A stretch of DNA of 64,000 bases from Aeromonas australiensis. GTDB lineage: Bacteria; Pseudomonadota; Gammaproteobacteria; Enterobacterales; Aeromonadaceae. The DNA lies in NCBI RefSeq assembly GCF_000819725.1, contig NZ_CDDH01000074.1, forward strand, positions 30,438-94,437, in the 5' to 3' direction. Under the pieces are notes generated by a model. The model worked only from the letters and a program-made list of their open reading frames with translations, searched no databases and was not told where the DNA came from. The translations under genes and the position numbers were made by a program. The first letter of the stretch is position 1. Each line of letters opens with the position of its first letter. Below are positions 11,816 to 19,288 of the stretch, piece by piece.

Positions 11816-12256
11816 ATGCGTAACCTCGATTTTTCTCATCTTTATTCCAATGCTGTCGGCTTCGAGCGGATGGCCCGTGAGCTGGAAGCTCTGTTCGATC
11901 AGAAGACCGCCGCTTACCCCCCGTACAACATTGAAAAGCGCGATCAGGATGGCTATCGCATCACGGTCGCCGTGGCTGGCTTCGAGCGCGAAGAGCTGGA
12001 GCTGGAGACCGAAAACGGCACCCTCAAGGTGAAGGGGCGCAAAGGGGCTGCGGCCGGTGAGCGTCAGTTCCTCCATCAGGGGATTGCCGAGCGTGACTTC
12101 GAGCTCGCCTTCAAGCTGAGCCAGCACGTGGAAGTGCAGGGTGCCAAGCTGGAGCATGGTCTGTTGACCATCGACCTGGCCCGCGAACTGCCGGAGGCTC
12201 TCAAGCCCCGTGCCATCCCCATCGGTAAACCCGAGCAACTGGCGCTGCCTGGCTAA
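11816..12256 (+). CDS. ibpB: Small heat-shock protein (IbpA/IbpB type)
   Basis: 146 residues, a paralogue of the preceding protein (MRNLDFSHLYSNAVGFERM; FLHQGIAERDFELAFKLS; LKPRAIPI). It contains the alpha-crystallin domain and a slightly longer C-terminal tail containing the IxI-like IPI motif. It is likely to co-assemble with the first protein. Residues resemble IbpA more than E. coli IbpB in places, so the B label rests mainly on position. A strong terminator follows. Confidence 0.88.
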   Translation: MRNLDFSHLYSNAVGFERMARELEALFDQKTAAYPPYNIEKRDQDGYRITVAVAGFEREELELETENGTLKVKGRKGAAAGERQFLHQGIAERDFELAFKLSQHVEVQGAKLEHGLLTIDLARELPEALKPRAIPIGKPEQLALPG

Positions 12257-12276
12257 GCAAACCGGATCGCGATAAA

Positions 12277-12310
12277 CAAGAGAGGCCTGCATTTGCAGGC
12301 CTCTCTGTTT
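12277..12310. terminator. Bidirectional terminator between ibpB and avtA
   Basis: Perfect 11 bp stem GAGAGGCCTGC/GCAGGCCTCTC with an ATTT loop (12280-12305), followed by TGTTTG on the plus strand and TTGTTTA on the minus strand. It lies between convergent genes. Confidence 0.88.
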
Positions 12311-12328
12311 GTGCATCGTCAAATTGGA

Positions 12329-13579
12329 TTAGCTGGCGTAGAGGGCGTTTATCTCGTCGGCCAGAATGGCGATGCCGCGACGCACCAGCTCCTCGCTCTG
12401 GGAGTAGTTGAGGCGGATGCACTCCTGGCTGTGGCGCCACTCGGGGTCATCGATACCGGGGAAGAAGTAGTGACCCGGCACGATCAGCAGATTATTCGCC
12501 TTCAGTCGCTCGTAAAGCTCCTGACAGTGGATCGGCAAGCCTTCAAACCAGAGCCAGAGGAAGAGGGCGCCTTCCGGCTTGTGGATATGGAAGCGTGGGT
12601 CGGGGATCGCTTCGCGCAGCAGCTGCACCGCTAGCTCCGCCTTCTGCTGATAGAAGGGCTTCACCACTTGTTCGCTGAGGGCGATTATGTCGCCGCTCTC
12701 GATCATCGGGATGGTGATAGCGGGGCCCAGGCTGCCCGGCGCCAGATTGATGATGCCGCTCAGGTTGGTGATGGCCTGAATGATCTTCTCGTCGGCGATG
12801 ACGATGCCGCAGCGGGTGCCCGGCAAGCCGAGCTTGGAGAGGCTCATGCAGAGGATGGTGTTGGCATTCCAGAATGGCTTGGCTTCGCTGAAGATGATAC
12901 CCGGGAAGGGGACGCCGTAGGCGTTGTCGATCAGCAGCGGAATCCCCTTGTCGCGGGCGATCTGATCGAGGTGTTCGATCTCTTCGTCGGTCAGCACGTT
13001 GCCGGTGGGGTTGGTCGGGCGGGAGACGCAGATCACCCCGATATCGTCGCCCACCTGCAGGCTCTCGAAATCCACATGGTATTTGAACTGGCCATCGGGC
13101 AGCTTCTCGATGGTGGGCTTGTAGGCCACGAAGTAGTCGTCGGCCAGCGCCGAGTCGGCATAGCCGATGTATTCGGGGGCGAGCGGGAACAGCACCTTCT
13201 TCTTGCGGCCATCAGCAAATTCGCCCGCCAGCAGGTTGAACAGGTAGAAGAAGGCATTCTGGCTGCCGTTGGTCAGGGCGATATTGCGAGCCGAGATATT
13301 CCATCCCAGCTCCTTGCTGAGCAGGGCGGCCAGCGCTTTGGTGAACCTGTCTTTGCCTTGCGGGCCGTCGTAGTTGGCCATCGCTTTGACCAGCTCGCCG
13401 TTGTCGAGCAGGCTCTTGGCCTCGGCCTGAAAGCGCTCCAGCATGGCGGGGATCGGGGCCGGATTGCCGCCACCCAGCATGATGGCGTCCGGATTGGTCA
13501 GCCCCTGATTGAGGTCATCCATGAGTTGGGTAATACCGGCGTGGCGAGTGAACTTCTCGCCGAACAAGGAAAATTCCAT
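12329..13579 (-). CDS. avtA: Valine--pyruvate aminotransferase
   Basis: 416 residues, close to E. coli AvtA throughout (start MEFSLFGEKFTRHAGITQLM; IALTNGSQNAFFYLFNLLAG; CVSRPTNPTGNV; PLP-lysine in MSLSKLGLPGTRCG). The enzyme is a PLP-dependent fold-type I aminotransferase that makes valine/2-ketoisovalerate and alanine/pyruvate interconvertible. Single-gene unit with its own terminator; a parS-like site lies about 80 bp upstream. Confidence 0.95.
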   Translation of the reverse strand: MEFSLFGEKFTRHAGITQLMDDLNQGLTNPDAIMLGGGNPAPIPAMLERFQAEAKSLLDNGELVKAMANYDGPQGKDRFTKALAALLSKELGWNISARNIALTNGSQNAFFYLFNLLAGEFADGRKKKVLFPLAPEYIGYADSALADDYFVAYKPTIEKLPDGQFKYHVDFESLQVGDDIGVICVSRPTNPTGNVLTDEEIEHLDQIARDKGIPLLIDNAYGVPFPGIIFSEAKPFWNANTILCMSLSKLGLPGTRCGIVIADEKIIQAITNLSGIINLAPGSLGPAITIPMIESGDIIALSEQVVKPFYQQKAELAVQLLREAIPDPRFHIHKPEGALFLWLWFEGLPIHCQELYERLKANNLLIVPGHYFFPGIDDPEWRHSQECIRLNYSQSEELVRRGIAILADEINALYAS

Positions 13580-13660
13580 TCGGTGACAGATCCAGAGTCA
13601 GTTACGAAGATGTAGCACCATAGCTCAGTTTAAAAGCGGGTGTCGATCAAAAAGATGTGA

Positions 13661-13676
13661 CGTTCCACGTGGAACA
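13661..13676. promoter_or_regulatory. parS-like centromere site 3 (upstream of avtA)
   Basis: CGTTCCACGTGGAACA, with the same 14 bp palindromic core GTTCCACGTGGAAC as site 1. It is in the 292 bp gap 13580-13871, which otherwise holds only AT-rich promoter-like sequence for the genes on either side. Confidence 0.8.
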
Positions 13677-13871
13677 TGGTGCAAAAATCAAGGGTGGTTA
13701 AAAGCACCAACTGTTGGTTTAAAAATGACCGAGCGGAATGCGTTTTGCGACTCAATTTGCTATCGAAAGATAGTTAATTTAAACAAAATCATCATGTTAT
13801 GAATTGCGTGAGGATTGGCACAACTATTGGAATAGCTATCTGGTCATCCCAACCATACCGGAGCAAGCCAG

Positions 13872-14105
13872 ATGAAAAGCCTGATCGCTACCCTGATTGT
13901 GAGTGCCCTGAGCCTGAACGTGATGGCCAACGAGAACCCGCGGCCCGAGCTGGAGAGTGTTCAGCTGGAGCAGTATGTGCAGAGCGAGCTGCAGCAGGCA
14001 TCCCATGCCGTGATACAGGATGCGCTGCACAACCTCAAGCCGCTGGTATTGGATACTCAGGTCGTGGAGGTGAGTTCAGCCGATGCGACTAACCCCGAGA
14101 GCTGA
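13872..14105 (+). CDS. Small exported protein of unknown function
   Basis: 77 residues. A signal peptide MKSLIATLIVSALSLNVMA with a likely cut after NVMA is followed by an acidic, soluble 58-residue mature part (ENPRPELESVQLEQYVQ...). CCGGAGC upstream can serve as ribosome-binding site. The 3' end overlaps the convergent AraC gene by 17 bp. No family recognised; codon use resembles neighbours, so I consider it a real gene. Confidence 0.65.
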   Translation: MKSLIATLIVSALSLNVMANENPRPELESVQLEQYVQSELQQASHAVIQDALHNLKPLVLDTQVVEVSSADATNPES

Positions 14106-14859
14106 GGTAGCGCAGGGGAGTCTGTCCCGTATGTTGTTTGAAGAAGCTGATGAAGGCGCTGTCGCTGGAGAACTCCAGCGCAGCGGCAATCCGGCTGATG
14201 GACTCGCTTTCTGCCAGCAGCTCCATGGCGCGCAACAGCCGCCATTGCTGACGCCAGGCCTGATAGCTCATGCCGGTCTCCCGCATAAAGATGCGGCCAA
14301 TGGTCTTGTCACTGGCACCCACCCGTTCGGCCAGCCGATTGAGCCGATCGGGCAGGGCATCCCCCCGCTTCAACTGCTGTAGCCAGTCGCCCAGTCTGGG
14401 ATCGCTCGGTAGCGGTAACTGCCACGACTCCCGCGGCGCCAGTCCCAACTCTTCCATAAACAGTGCTATCGTCCGTTGCTGCTGCTCTTGCGGTTTGTCC
14501 CACGGCCAGAGCGCCATCCGTTCGATCAGTTCGTGCAGTAGCGGATTGACCGCCAACACTTCCAGCGTGCCGGGCAACTCGGGGTGCGGCTGGAAGTAGA
14601 GGGAGCGGTAGGCCACCACACCACGCATCAGTACCCGGTGGGCAGTGCCCGCTGGTAGCCAGGCGGCGCGGGTGGGCGGCAGCAGGCAGACCCGACCTGC
14701 CAACTCCATGGTCATGCAGCCGGATTGGGCGAACAGCAGCTGGTGGCGCTGATGCTGATGCAGGCCCGAGTCGTGCCAGCCGAGGGCAGAGGCAATGCCG
14801 ATCACGCTGCCCGTCAGCTGGTCGGGGTCAAAAGGGTGATCGGGAAGAATAAAGGCCAT
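14089..14859 (-). CDS. AraC-family transcriptional regulator (NimR-like)
   Basis: 256 residues. An N-terminal cupin-like sensor (HQHQRHQLLFAQSG, about 34-47) is followed by two C-terminal helix-turn-helix units; the second has ISRIAAALEFSSDSAFISFFKQHTGQTP. The arrangement resembles E. coli NimR (YeaM), which represses a divergent MFS exporter. Here too it is divergently placed (92 bp) from an MFS transporter, so local control of that pump is likely. Confidence 0.87.
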   Translation of the reverse strand: MAFILPDHPFDPDQLTGSVIGIASALGWHDSGLHQHQRHQLLFAQSGCMTMELAGRVCLLPPTRAAWLPAGTAHRVLMRGVVAYRSLYFQPHPELPGTLEVLAVNPLLHELIERMALWPWDKPQEQQQRTIALFMEELGLAPRESWQLPLPSDPRLGDWLQQLKRGDALPDRLNRLAERVGASDKTIGRIFMRETGMSYQAWRQQWRLLRAMELLAESESISRIAAALEFSSDSAFISFFKQHTGQTPLRYLSSRG

Positions 14860-14951
14860 ATGTCCGATTTTTGATGTTTATAGTCCTATTTATTGTAATC
14901 AGACAATCGGCATATCTCTAGAATGGCGACCTCTTATGAAGGAGGTTGGTT

Positions 14952-16079
14952 ATGAACAACAAGTTGCCACCGCTCTGGCTAGTGGTGGGATTGATGATGT
15001 TTCCCCAGATTGTGGAGACTATCTACAGCCCGGTACTGACCCACATCGCCACCCAGTTTCAGGTGAGCGAGGGGCAGGCATCCCAGACCCTGTCGGTCTA
15101 TTTTCTGGCGTTTGCGGTGGGCGTGGTCTGCTGGGGACGGCTCTGCGATCTCATCGGGCGCCGTCCCGCCATGCTGGCGGGTCTGCTTACCTATGGTGTC
15201 GGCACCCTGCTGGCGCTGCTGGCTAATCAGTTTGAAACCCTGCTGCTGGCCCGGGTTATCTCGGCCTTTGGTGCCGCGGTGGGATCCGTGGTGACCCAGA
15301 CCATGCTGCGCGATAGCTATCAGGGCAGCGAGCTGGCGCGGGTCTTCTCGGTAATGGGCATAGCACTCTCACTCAGTCCGGTGCTGGGGCTGCTCAGTGG
15401 CGGCCAGCTGGCGAGCGGGTTCGGCTATCTCGGGGTGTTCAGCGGTCTGCTGGTACTGGCAGTAGGTTTGCTGCTGGTGACCTGCTGGCAACTGCCGGAA
15501 ACCCGTCCGGCCACCAGCCAGCGAGTCGCACTCTGGCCGCTGGCACAACGGATGGTGCGTGATGCAGCCTTGTGGCGCAGTGCCATGCTGGTCGCCCTGT
15601 TCAACACCATGCTGTTTGGCTACTACAGTCTGGCTCCCTTCCTGTTTGCCGGATTGGGATTGAGCACCGGCGAGTTTGGTTACTCGGGGGTCTTGTTGGC
15701 GCTGGCGACCCTGCTTGGTAGCCTGCTCAACAAGCATCTGCTGGGAAGAGGGTGGCTGCCGTCCTCTCTGGTAAGACTTGCTTGCGCTCTGGCGCTGGTC
15801 GCCGGGCTGCTGGTCTGGGTGACTCAGGCCAGCCTCTGGTTCCTGTTGCCCATGATGGGAATCGTGGTGGCCTTCGGACTGGCGATCCCCAACGTGCTGA
15901 GTCAGGCGCTGTTGGCCTATCGTGAGGTAGCAGGCAGTGCTGGCGCCCTGTTCGGGCTTGGCTACTACCTGCTGCTCAGTCTGGGGTTGGCAGTAGCGGC
16001 CGGATTGCAGGATCTCGGTCTGTTACTGAGTGGCTGCGGTCTGCTAGCACTGCTTGGCTGCGGGCGCCGTTCCACGTGA
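14952..16079 (+). CDS. MFS transporter, Bcr/CflA-like drug exporter
   Basis: 375 residues, about 11-12 hydrophobic segments. The loop 2-3 motif GRLCDLIGRRPAML (about 60-73) and the drug:H+ antiporter segment around residue 130 place it with Bcr/CflA-type multidrug exporters of the inner membrane. The ATG at 14952 is chosen because AAGGAGG ends 6 bp upstream; an in-frame TTG at 14946 lies inside that signal. It is divergent from the AraC regulator. Its stop codon lies inside a parS-like site. Confidence 0.87.
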   Translation: MNNKLPPLWLVVGLMMFPQIVETIYSPVLTHIATQFQVSEGQASQTLSVYFLAFAVGVVCWGRLCDLIGRRPAMLAGLLTYGVGTLLALLANQFETLLLARVISAFGAAVGSVVTQTMLRDSYQGSELARVFSVMGIALSLSPVLGLLSGGQLASGFGYLGVFSGLLVLAVGLLLVTCWQLPETRPATSQRVALWPLAQRMVRDAALWRSAMLVALFNTMLFGYYSLAPFLFAGLGLSTGEFGYSGVLLALATLLGSLLNKHLLGRGWLPSSLVRLACALALVAGLLVWVTQASLWFLLPMMGIVVAFGLAIPNVLSQALLAYREVAGSAGALFGLGYYLLLSLGLAVAAGLQDLGLLLSGCGLLALLGCGRRST

Positions 16080-16083
16080 AACA
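16068..16083. promoter_or_regulatory. parS-like centromere site 4 (over the MFS stop codon)
   Basis: CGTTCCACGTGAAACA, identical to site 2. Its TGA (16077-16079) is the stop of the MFS gene. It lies about 30 bp from the left flank of the mobile element. Confidence 0.85.
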
Positions 16084-16120
16084 CCGCGAGTATCCATAGG
16101 GCCATCGGTTACCTACCTAA

Positions 16121-16151
16121 AAAAAGAAGAAGCTGACCCGAGGTCAGCTTC
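16121..16151 (-). terminator. Minus-strand terminator at the left flank of the element
   Basis: Ten-bp perfect stem GAAGCTGACC/GGTCAGCTTC with a 3-base loop (16129-16151), followed on the minus strand by TTCTTTTTTT. It may be the element operon's terminator or the original gorA terminator now cut off from gorA by the insertion. The remaining 16152-16433 is AT-rich, without a recognisable gene. Confidence 0.8.
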
Positions 16152-16251
16152 GATATCAAGGGGTGCCACCTTTCTACAATGCTGGGGAGAAAGCTTGCTA
16201 TTGCGAGGTCAACGCATAGTGACTGACTACCTACACAGATTGACTATGAAA

Positions 16252-16263
16252 TAAATCTGGAAA
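16252..16263 (+). repeat. Left copy of the element's 12 bp inverted repeat
   Basis: TAAATCTGGAAA; the reverse complement occurs at 24442-24453 near the other end. Two further TTTCCAGA motifs lie just inside, at about 16291 and 16354. These could be recombinase-binding sites. Confidence 0.5.
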
Positions 16264-16433
16264 TCCTTGTATGATAAGGCTTAGTGGCCTTTTCCAGAAA
16301 AATAGTAATTTTTTGCTATTTTTCCTATTTTTCAACTTTTGATAGCCCAATTTTTCCAGAACTCCCCCCTGATAGATGACCACCCTTTCACTTGTCGAAC
16401 AGGTACATTGATTGAATCATGAATTGTACTGCT

Positions 16434-18809
16434 TCAATCTTGGATACTAATACCGTAAACAGACCTGACATATCTGTCATACCTCAAGCAACTAGAGCGA
16501 GCTAGTAACCGTTGTACGTTGACATCATAGAAACCACCTTCGGGACTGGAAATTTTGAACGGGGATAATAGAATCTGGTCAGTAACCTGCCCAAGTTGCC
16601 TCATAAGGTCAGAAGCTTGCCCAGCTAAGTTGGCTAATTTACTAGGATCGCGGTTATTGTTAACAACCATCTGATCCATGGTTTTAAGCAATTTTCTAGC
16701 AGTGGAAAAATTACCTTGAGATTTTCGAAAAGTACCTAAAATTGCTTCGTCAATCGGCAATGAATTAAAAGTATTATGAACATTATCCCATGGGTAAGTC
16801 GCAATTCCTTGCGATCTATGTTGAGCTTTCATCATCTCATTCCATCTTGATCCGCTATCAGTAACTACTACAGAACCTGTCACTTGAGCAATTAGTAACG
16901 CCATTTCATAGTTAGGTGCCATTCTGGATAACATGATCTGTCCACAATCCTTAATATTGGCCTGTTGTAGAATCACAAGTGGTGATGATTCTGCCTCCTG
17001 CTCGAATAGTTCTATCGTTTGAGTTGCATGATCGTTATCAAGCCCAAATTGACTCATCAGAAACTGTATTTTTTCTTCTCTTGGAAGCATATATGTTGAG
17101 TTCAATAAGTCTTCAATACACATTTGAAGATGTAGACGATGATCCTGTTCATTTAGAATGTCTTGCTCCATGCCACGTTTACTCGCTATATCCATCACGG
17201 CTCTCATTAGAGGCATGTCAAACTCGGCTGGATCAGGAATCAAATTAACCAATCCAAAATAAATATAGGGCTCCAGTTGAAGCATGAACAATAAGTCTTT
17301 TAAGGCTTGATATTTGTATCTGGATGGATTTTTTATTGGACTAAATTCTGGATTGACGTTGTTAGGGTTGGTTATTGGTGTCTCAATTAAAAATTCATCA
17401 AACATTGATGCCATTGGCAATGCATTAATACTAATAGTCCGAGTATCTAGTGAGCCGCTATATAAACCTCTAAATTTTCCATCAGACTTTGGCAGTAGTG
17501 AATAAACATCAGTTTCGCGAGGCCACAAAATAGAGTAATACTCGTAAATAGTTTTAATCTGATTATCTGAAAGCTCTTTTCTTACATCAAGCCATGTTTT
17601 ACCGGTATCGAGTCCGAGAACATCACGGATGCAGTTACAAAACATCAAATTTCGCTCTCGGATGCTGACAGCACTCCATGTTGTGCGCAATTCAAGAGGG
17701 GTTTCTCGACAGCAATTTTTATATTTTTTACCACTTCCACAACCACAAAAATCATTACGGCCTAAGAGAGACTCATCAAGATCTTTTTTTAGGTATTTGT
17801 TTTCTGGTGTTGTTCTACCGAATTCATCCTGATAGTGAACTGTTCCATCTTCAAATTGAGCATACATTTCTCCACCAAAAATCACACCTTCTTTCGGTGG
17901 TAACAAGACGTGCCTTAAATCAGCCCAGTCACAAGTAACGTTGTGCTCGGGGTATAGCCATTCCTCTTTACCTGCGGCAACTGACACTTGTGCTCTACTT
18001 TTAATGATGTAGTTAATTTTTGTGACTTCATCAGCAGTTAGCTTTCGTGTATTAATAAATTCAATCGTGTTGACCATGCTATGACGCATTCGGCCTGGGT
18101 TAGTGCGTTGTTCAAGTGGGTTTACGTTTTCAGGATCCCGAGCATATTCAAGATTTGTTAGAATCAGGCAACGATTTTTATCTAGTGGAAATATCGTTTG
18201 AGACCCTTTTAGTGCAATGTCAGGGTCATTCGGGTAATCACATAACTCCGAGTCGGGTGGACAGGAATAGTTATAAATGGTGATCGGGTGATCTGATAGT
18301 ACGAATTTAATATCTGAATTTTCAGCTGACACCAACTCTCGCACACCTTCTGCCCACAACGTACAGTGTATAGAACGTAATAACTGCATTTCAGTCATTA
18401 ACTGTTGTTGGTTAAGTTCATGGTATTTACTTCTAATCCAGTCCAAACCTTTTGGTGTTCGAAGCTTCTGTGCATCTAAGTAAATAAAGAAATCGTTAAA
18501 ATTATTGTGCCACTGGGCCTGATCGTCGGTTAGAAATGCACGAATAGCTTTGGAGCCATTATGATCTATTGGGCCAAATAACTTCCGTTCTATATCATCG
18601 CTTACATCTTCACCGAAGAGAGTTGAGTAGAGATGTTCCCCATAGAACTGTTGAGCCGGAGTATGCCATTTTTTAAATGTTTTCACCTTCACCTCACCAT
18701 TAGGTAAGGGGAACTCCCGACGAGTTAAGTAGCAGAGCTGGTCATCACGATCGCTCATGAAACCTTTCTGATGCCATTGTGGGATGTAATGGTTGTTTTT
18801 AGTTATCAT
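16434..18809 (-). CDS. DUF4238/SEC-C protein, cargo of the mobile element (possible defence gene)
   Basis: 791 residues. The N-terminus has the DUF4238 pattern: NHYIPQWHQKGF (6-17), a W-x-x-P-A-Q-Q-FYGEHLYST stretch, and FVLSDHPITIYN (about 170-181). A SEC-C zinc motif, CGCGSGKKYKNCC, sits near residue 355. The long C-terminal part (about 400-791) is mostly helical, with VVVTDSGSRW near 680; I recognise no fold there. GAGG lies 8 bp before the ATG, and only 20 bp separate it from the small gene upstream, so it is expressed with the recombinases. AT-rich codons mark it as acquired. Biochemical function is unknown; a defence or toxin role is only suggested by its place as sole cargo. Confidence 0.75.
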   Translation of the reverse strand: MITKNNHYIPQWHQKGFMSDRDDQLCYLTRREFPLPNGEVKVKTFKKWHTPAQQFYGEHLYSTLFGEDVSDDIERKLFGPIDHNGSKAIRAFLTDDQAQWHNNFNDFFIYLDAQKLRTPKGLDWIRSKYHELNQQQLMTEMQLLRSIHCTLWAEGVRELVSAENSDIKFVLSDHPITIYNYSCPPDSELCDYPNDPDIALKGSQTIFPLDKNRCLILTNLEYARDPENVNPLEQRTNPGRMRHSMVNTIEFINTRKLTADEVTKINYIIKSRAQVSVAAGKEEWLYPEHNVTCDWADLRHVLLPPKEGVIFGGEMYAQFEDGTVHYQDEFGRTTPENKYLKKDLDESLLGRNDFCGCGSGKKYKNCCRETPLELRTTWSAVSIRERNLMFCNCIRDVLGLDTGKTWLDVRKELSDNQIKTIYEYYSILWPRETDVYSLLPKSDGKFRGLYSGSLDTRTISINALPMASMFDEFLIETPITNPNNVNPEFSPIKNPSRYKYQALKDLLFMLQLEPYIYFGLVNLIPDPAEFDMPLMRAVMDIASKRGMEQDILNEQDHRLHLQMCIEDLLNSTYMLPREEKIQFLMSQFGLDNDHATQTIELFEQEAESSPLVILQQANIKDCGQIMLSRMAPNYEMALLIAQVTGSVVVTDSGSRWNEMMKAQHRSQGIATYPWDNVHNTFNSLPIDEAILGTFRKSQGNFSTARKLLKTMDQMVVNNNRDPSKLANLAGQASDLMRQLGQVTDQILLSPFKISSPEGGFYDVNVQRLLARSSCLRYDRYVRSVYGISIQD

Positions 18810-18829
18810 CCGATCAACCTCAAAATCAA

Positions 18830-19288
18830 TTATTTTATTGCTGTGATCATGCCGCGTTTTAATATAATCAGTTCCTCTTTCAACTCTGCATTTTCGTACT
18901 CCAGAGCACTGATTTTAGCTAGCGCTTTGACGAGCTTATCATTTAATTGATGCTGAGCAGCAGCAAACAATGCTAGCTTGTTTTTTTCAGCCTCGTACTT
19001 CTCCTTGTAGTTCGTTTTAATTCGCTTTTGCTCGTTGAGCTTGGCTCGCACGGCTTGAATCTCTGGCACTACCTGGTTGCCTCTATCTGTAGAGATTTTT
19101 GCTTTGGCGGCTTTTACTTTGGCAACAAACTCAGGGTAGTAATAGCCGCTACCATTGCCTAGGTTAGCCTCCTCCTCTACAGCTCTGACGCTGAGTTTGC
19201 GGCTCTTAGGGATACGTTTAGGCTGACCTTGTATGATGCGTTCCAACGCCGCCTCTAAGACCATTAAGGTGTTCTCACTTTTGTTCAT
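18830..19288 (-). CDS. Small coiled-coil accessory protein (TnpC-like)
   Basis: 152 residues. Residues 1-55 are basic with a helix-turn-helix-like stretch (KLSVRAVEEEANLGNGSGYY); residues 75-145 form a long charged coiled coil (KRIKTNYKEKYEAEKNKLAL, ALEYENAELKEELIIL). Tn554 encodes a small TnpC at the same place that affects orientation and efficiency of transposition; similarity of position and size, not of recognised sequence, suggests the same role. The ATG overlaps the previous stop as ATGA. Confidence 0.7.
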   Translation of the reverse strand: MNKSENTLMVLEAALERIIQGQPKRIPKSRKLSVRAVEEEANLGNGSGYYYPEFVAKVKAAKAKISTDRGNQVVPEIQAVRAKLNEQKRIKTNYKEKYEAEKNKLALFAAAQHQLNDKLVKALAKISALEYENAELKEELIILKRGMITAIK

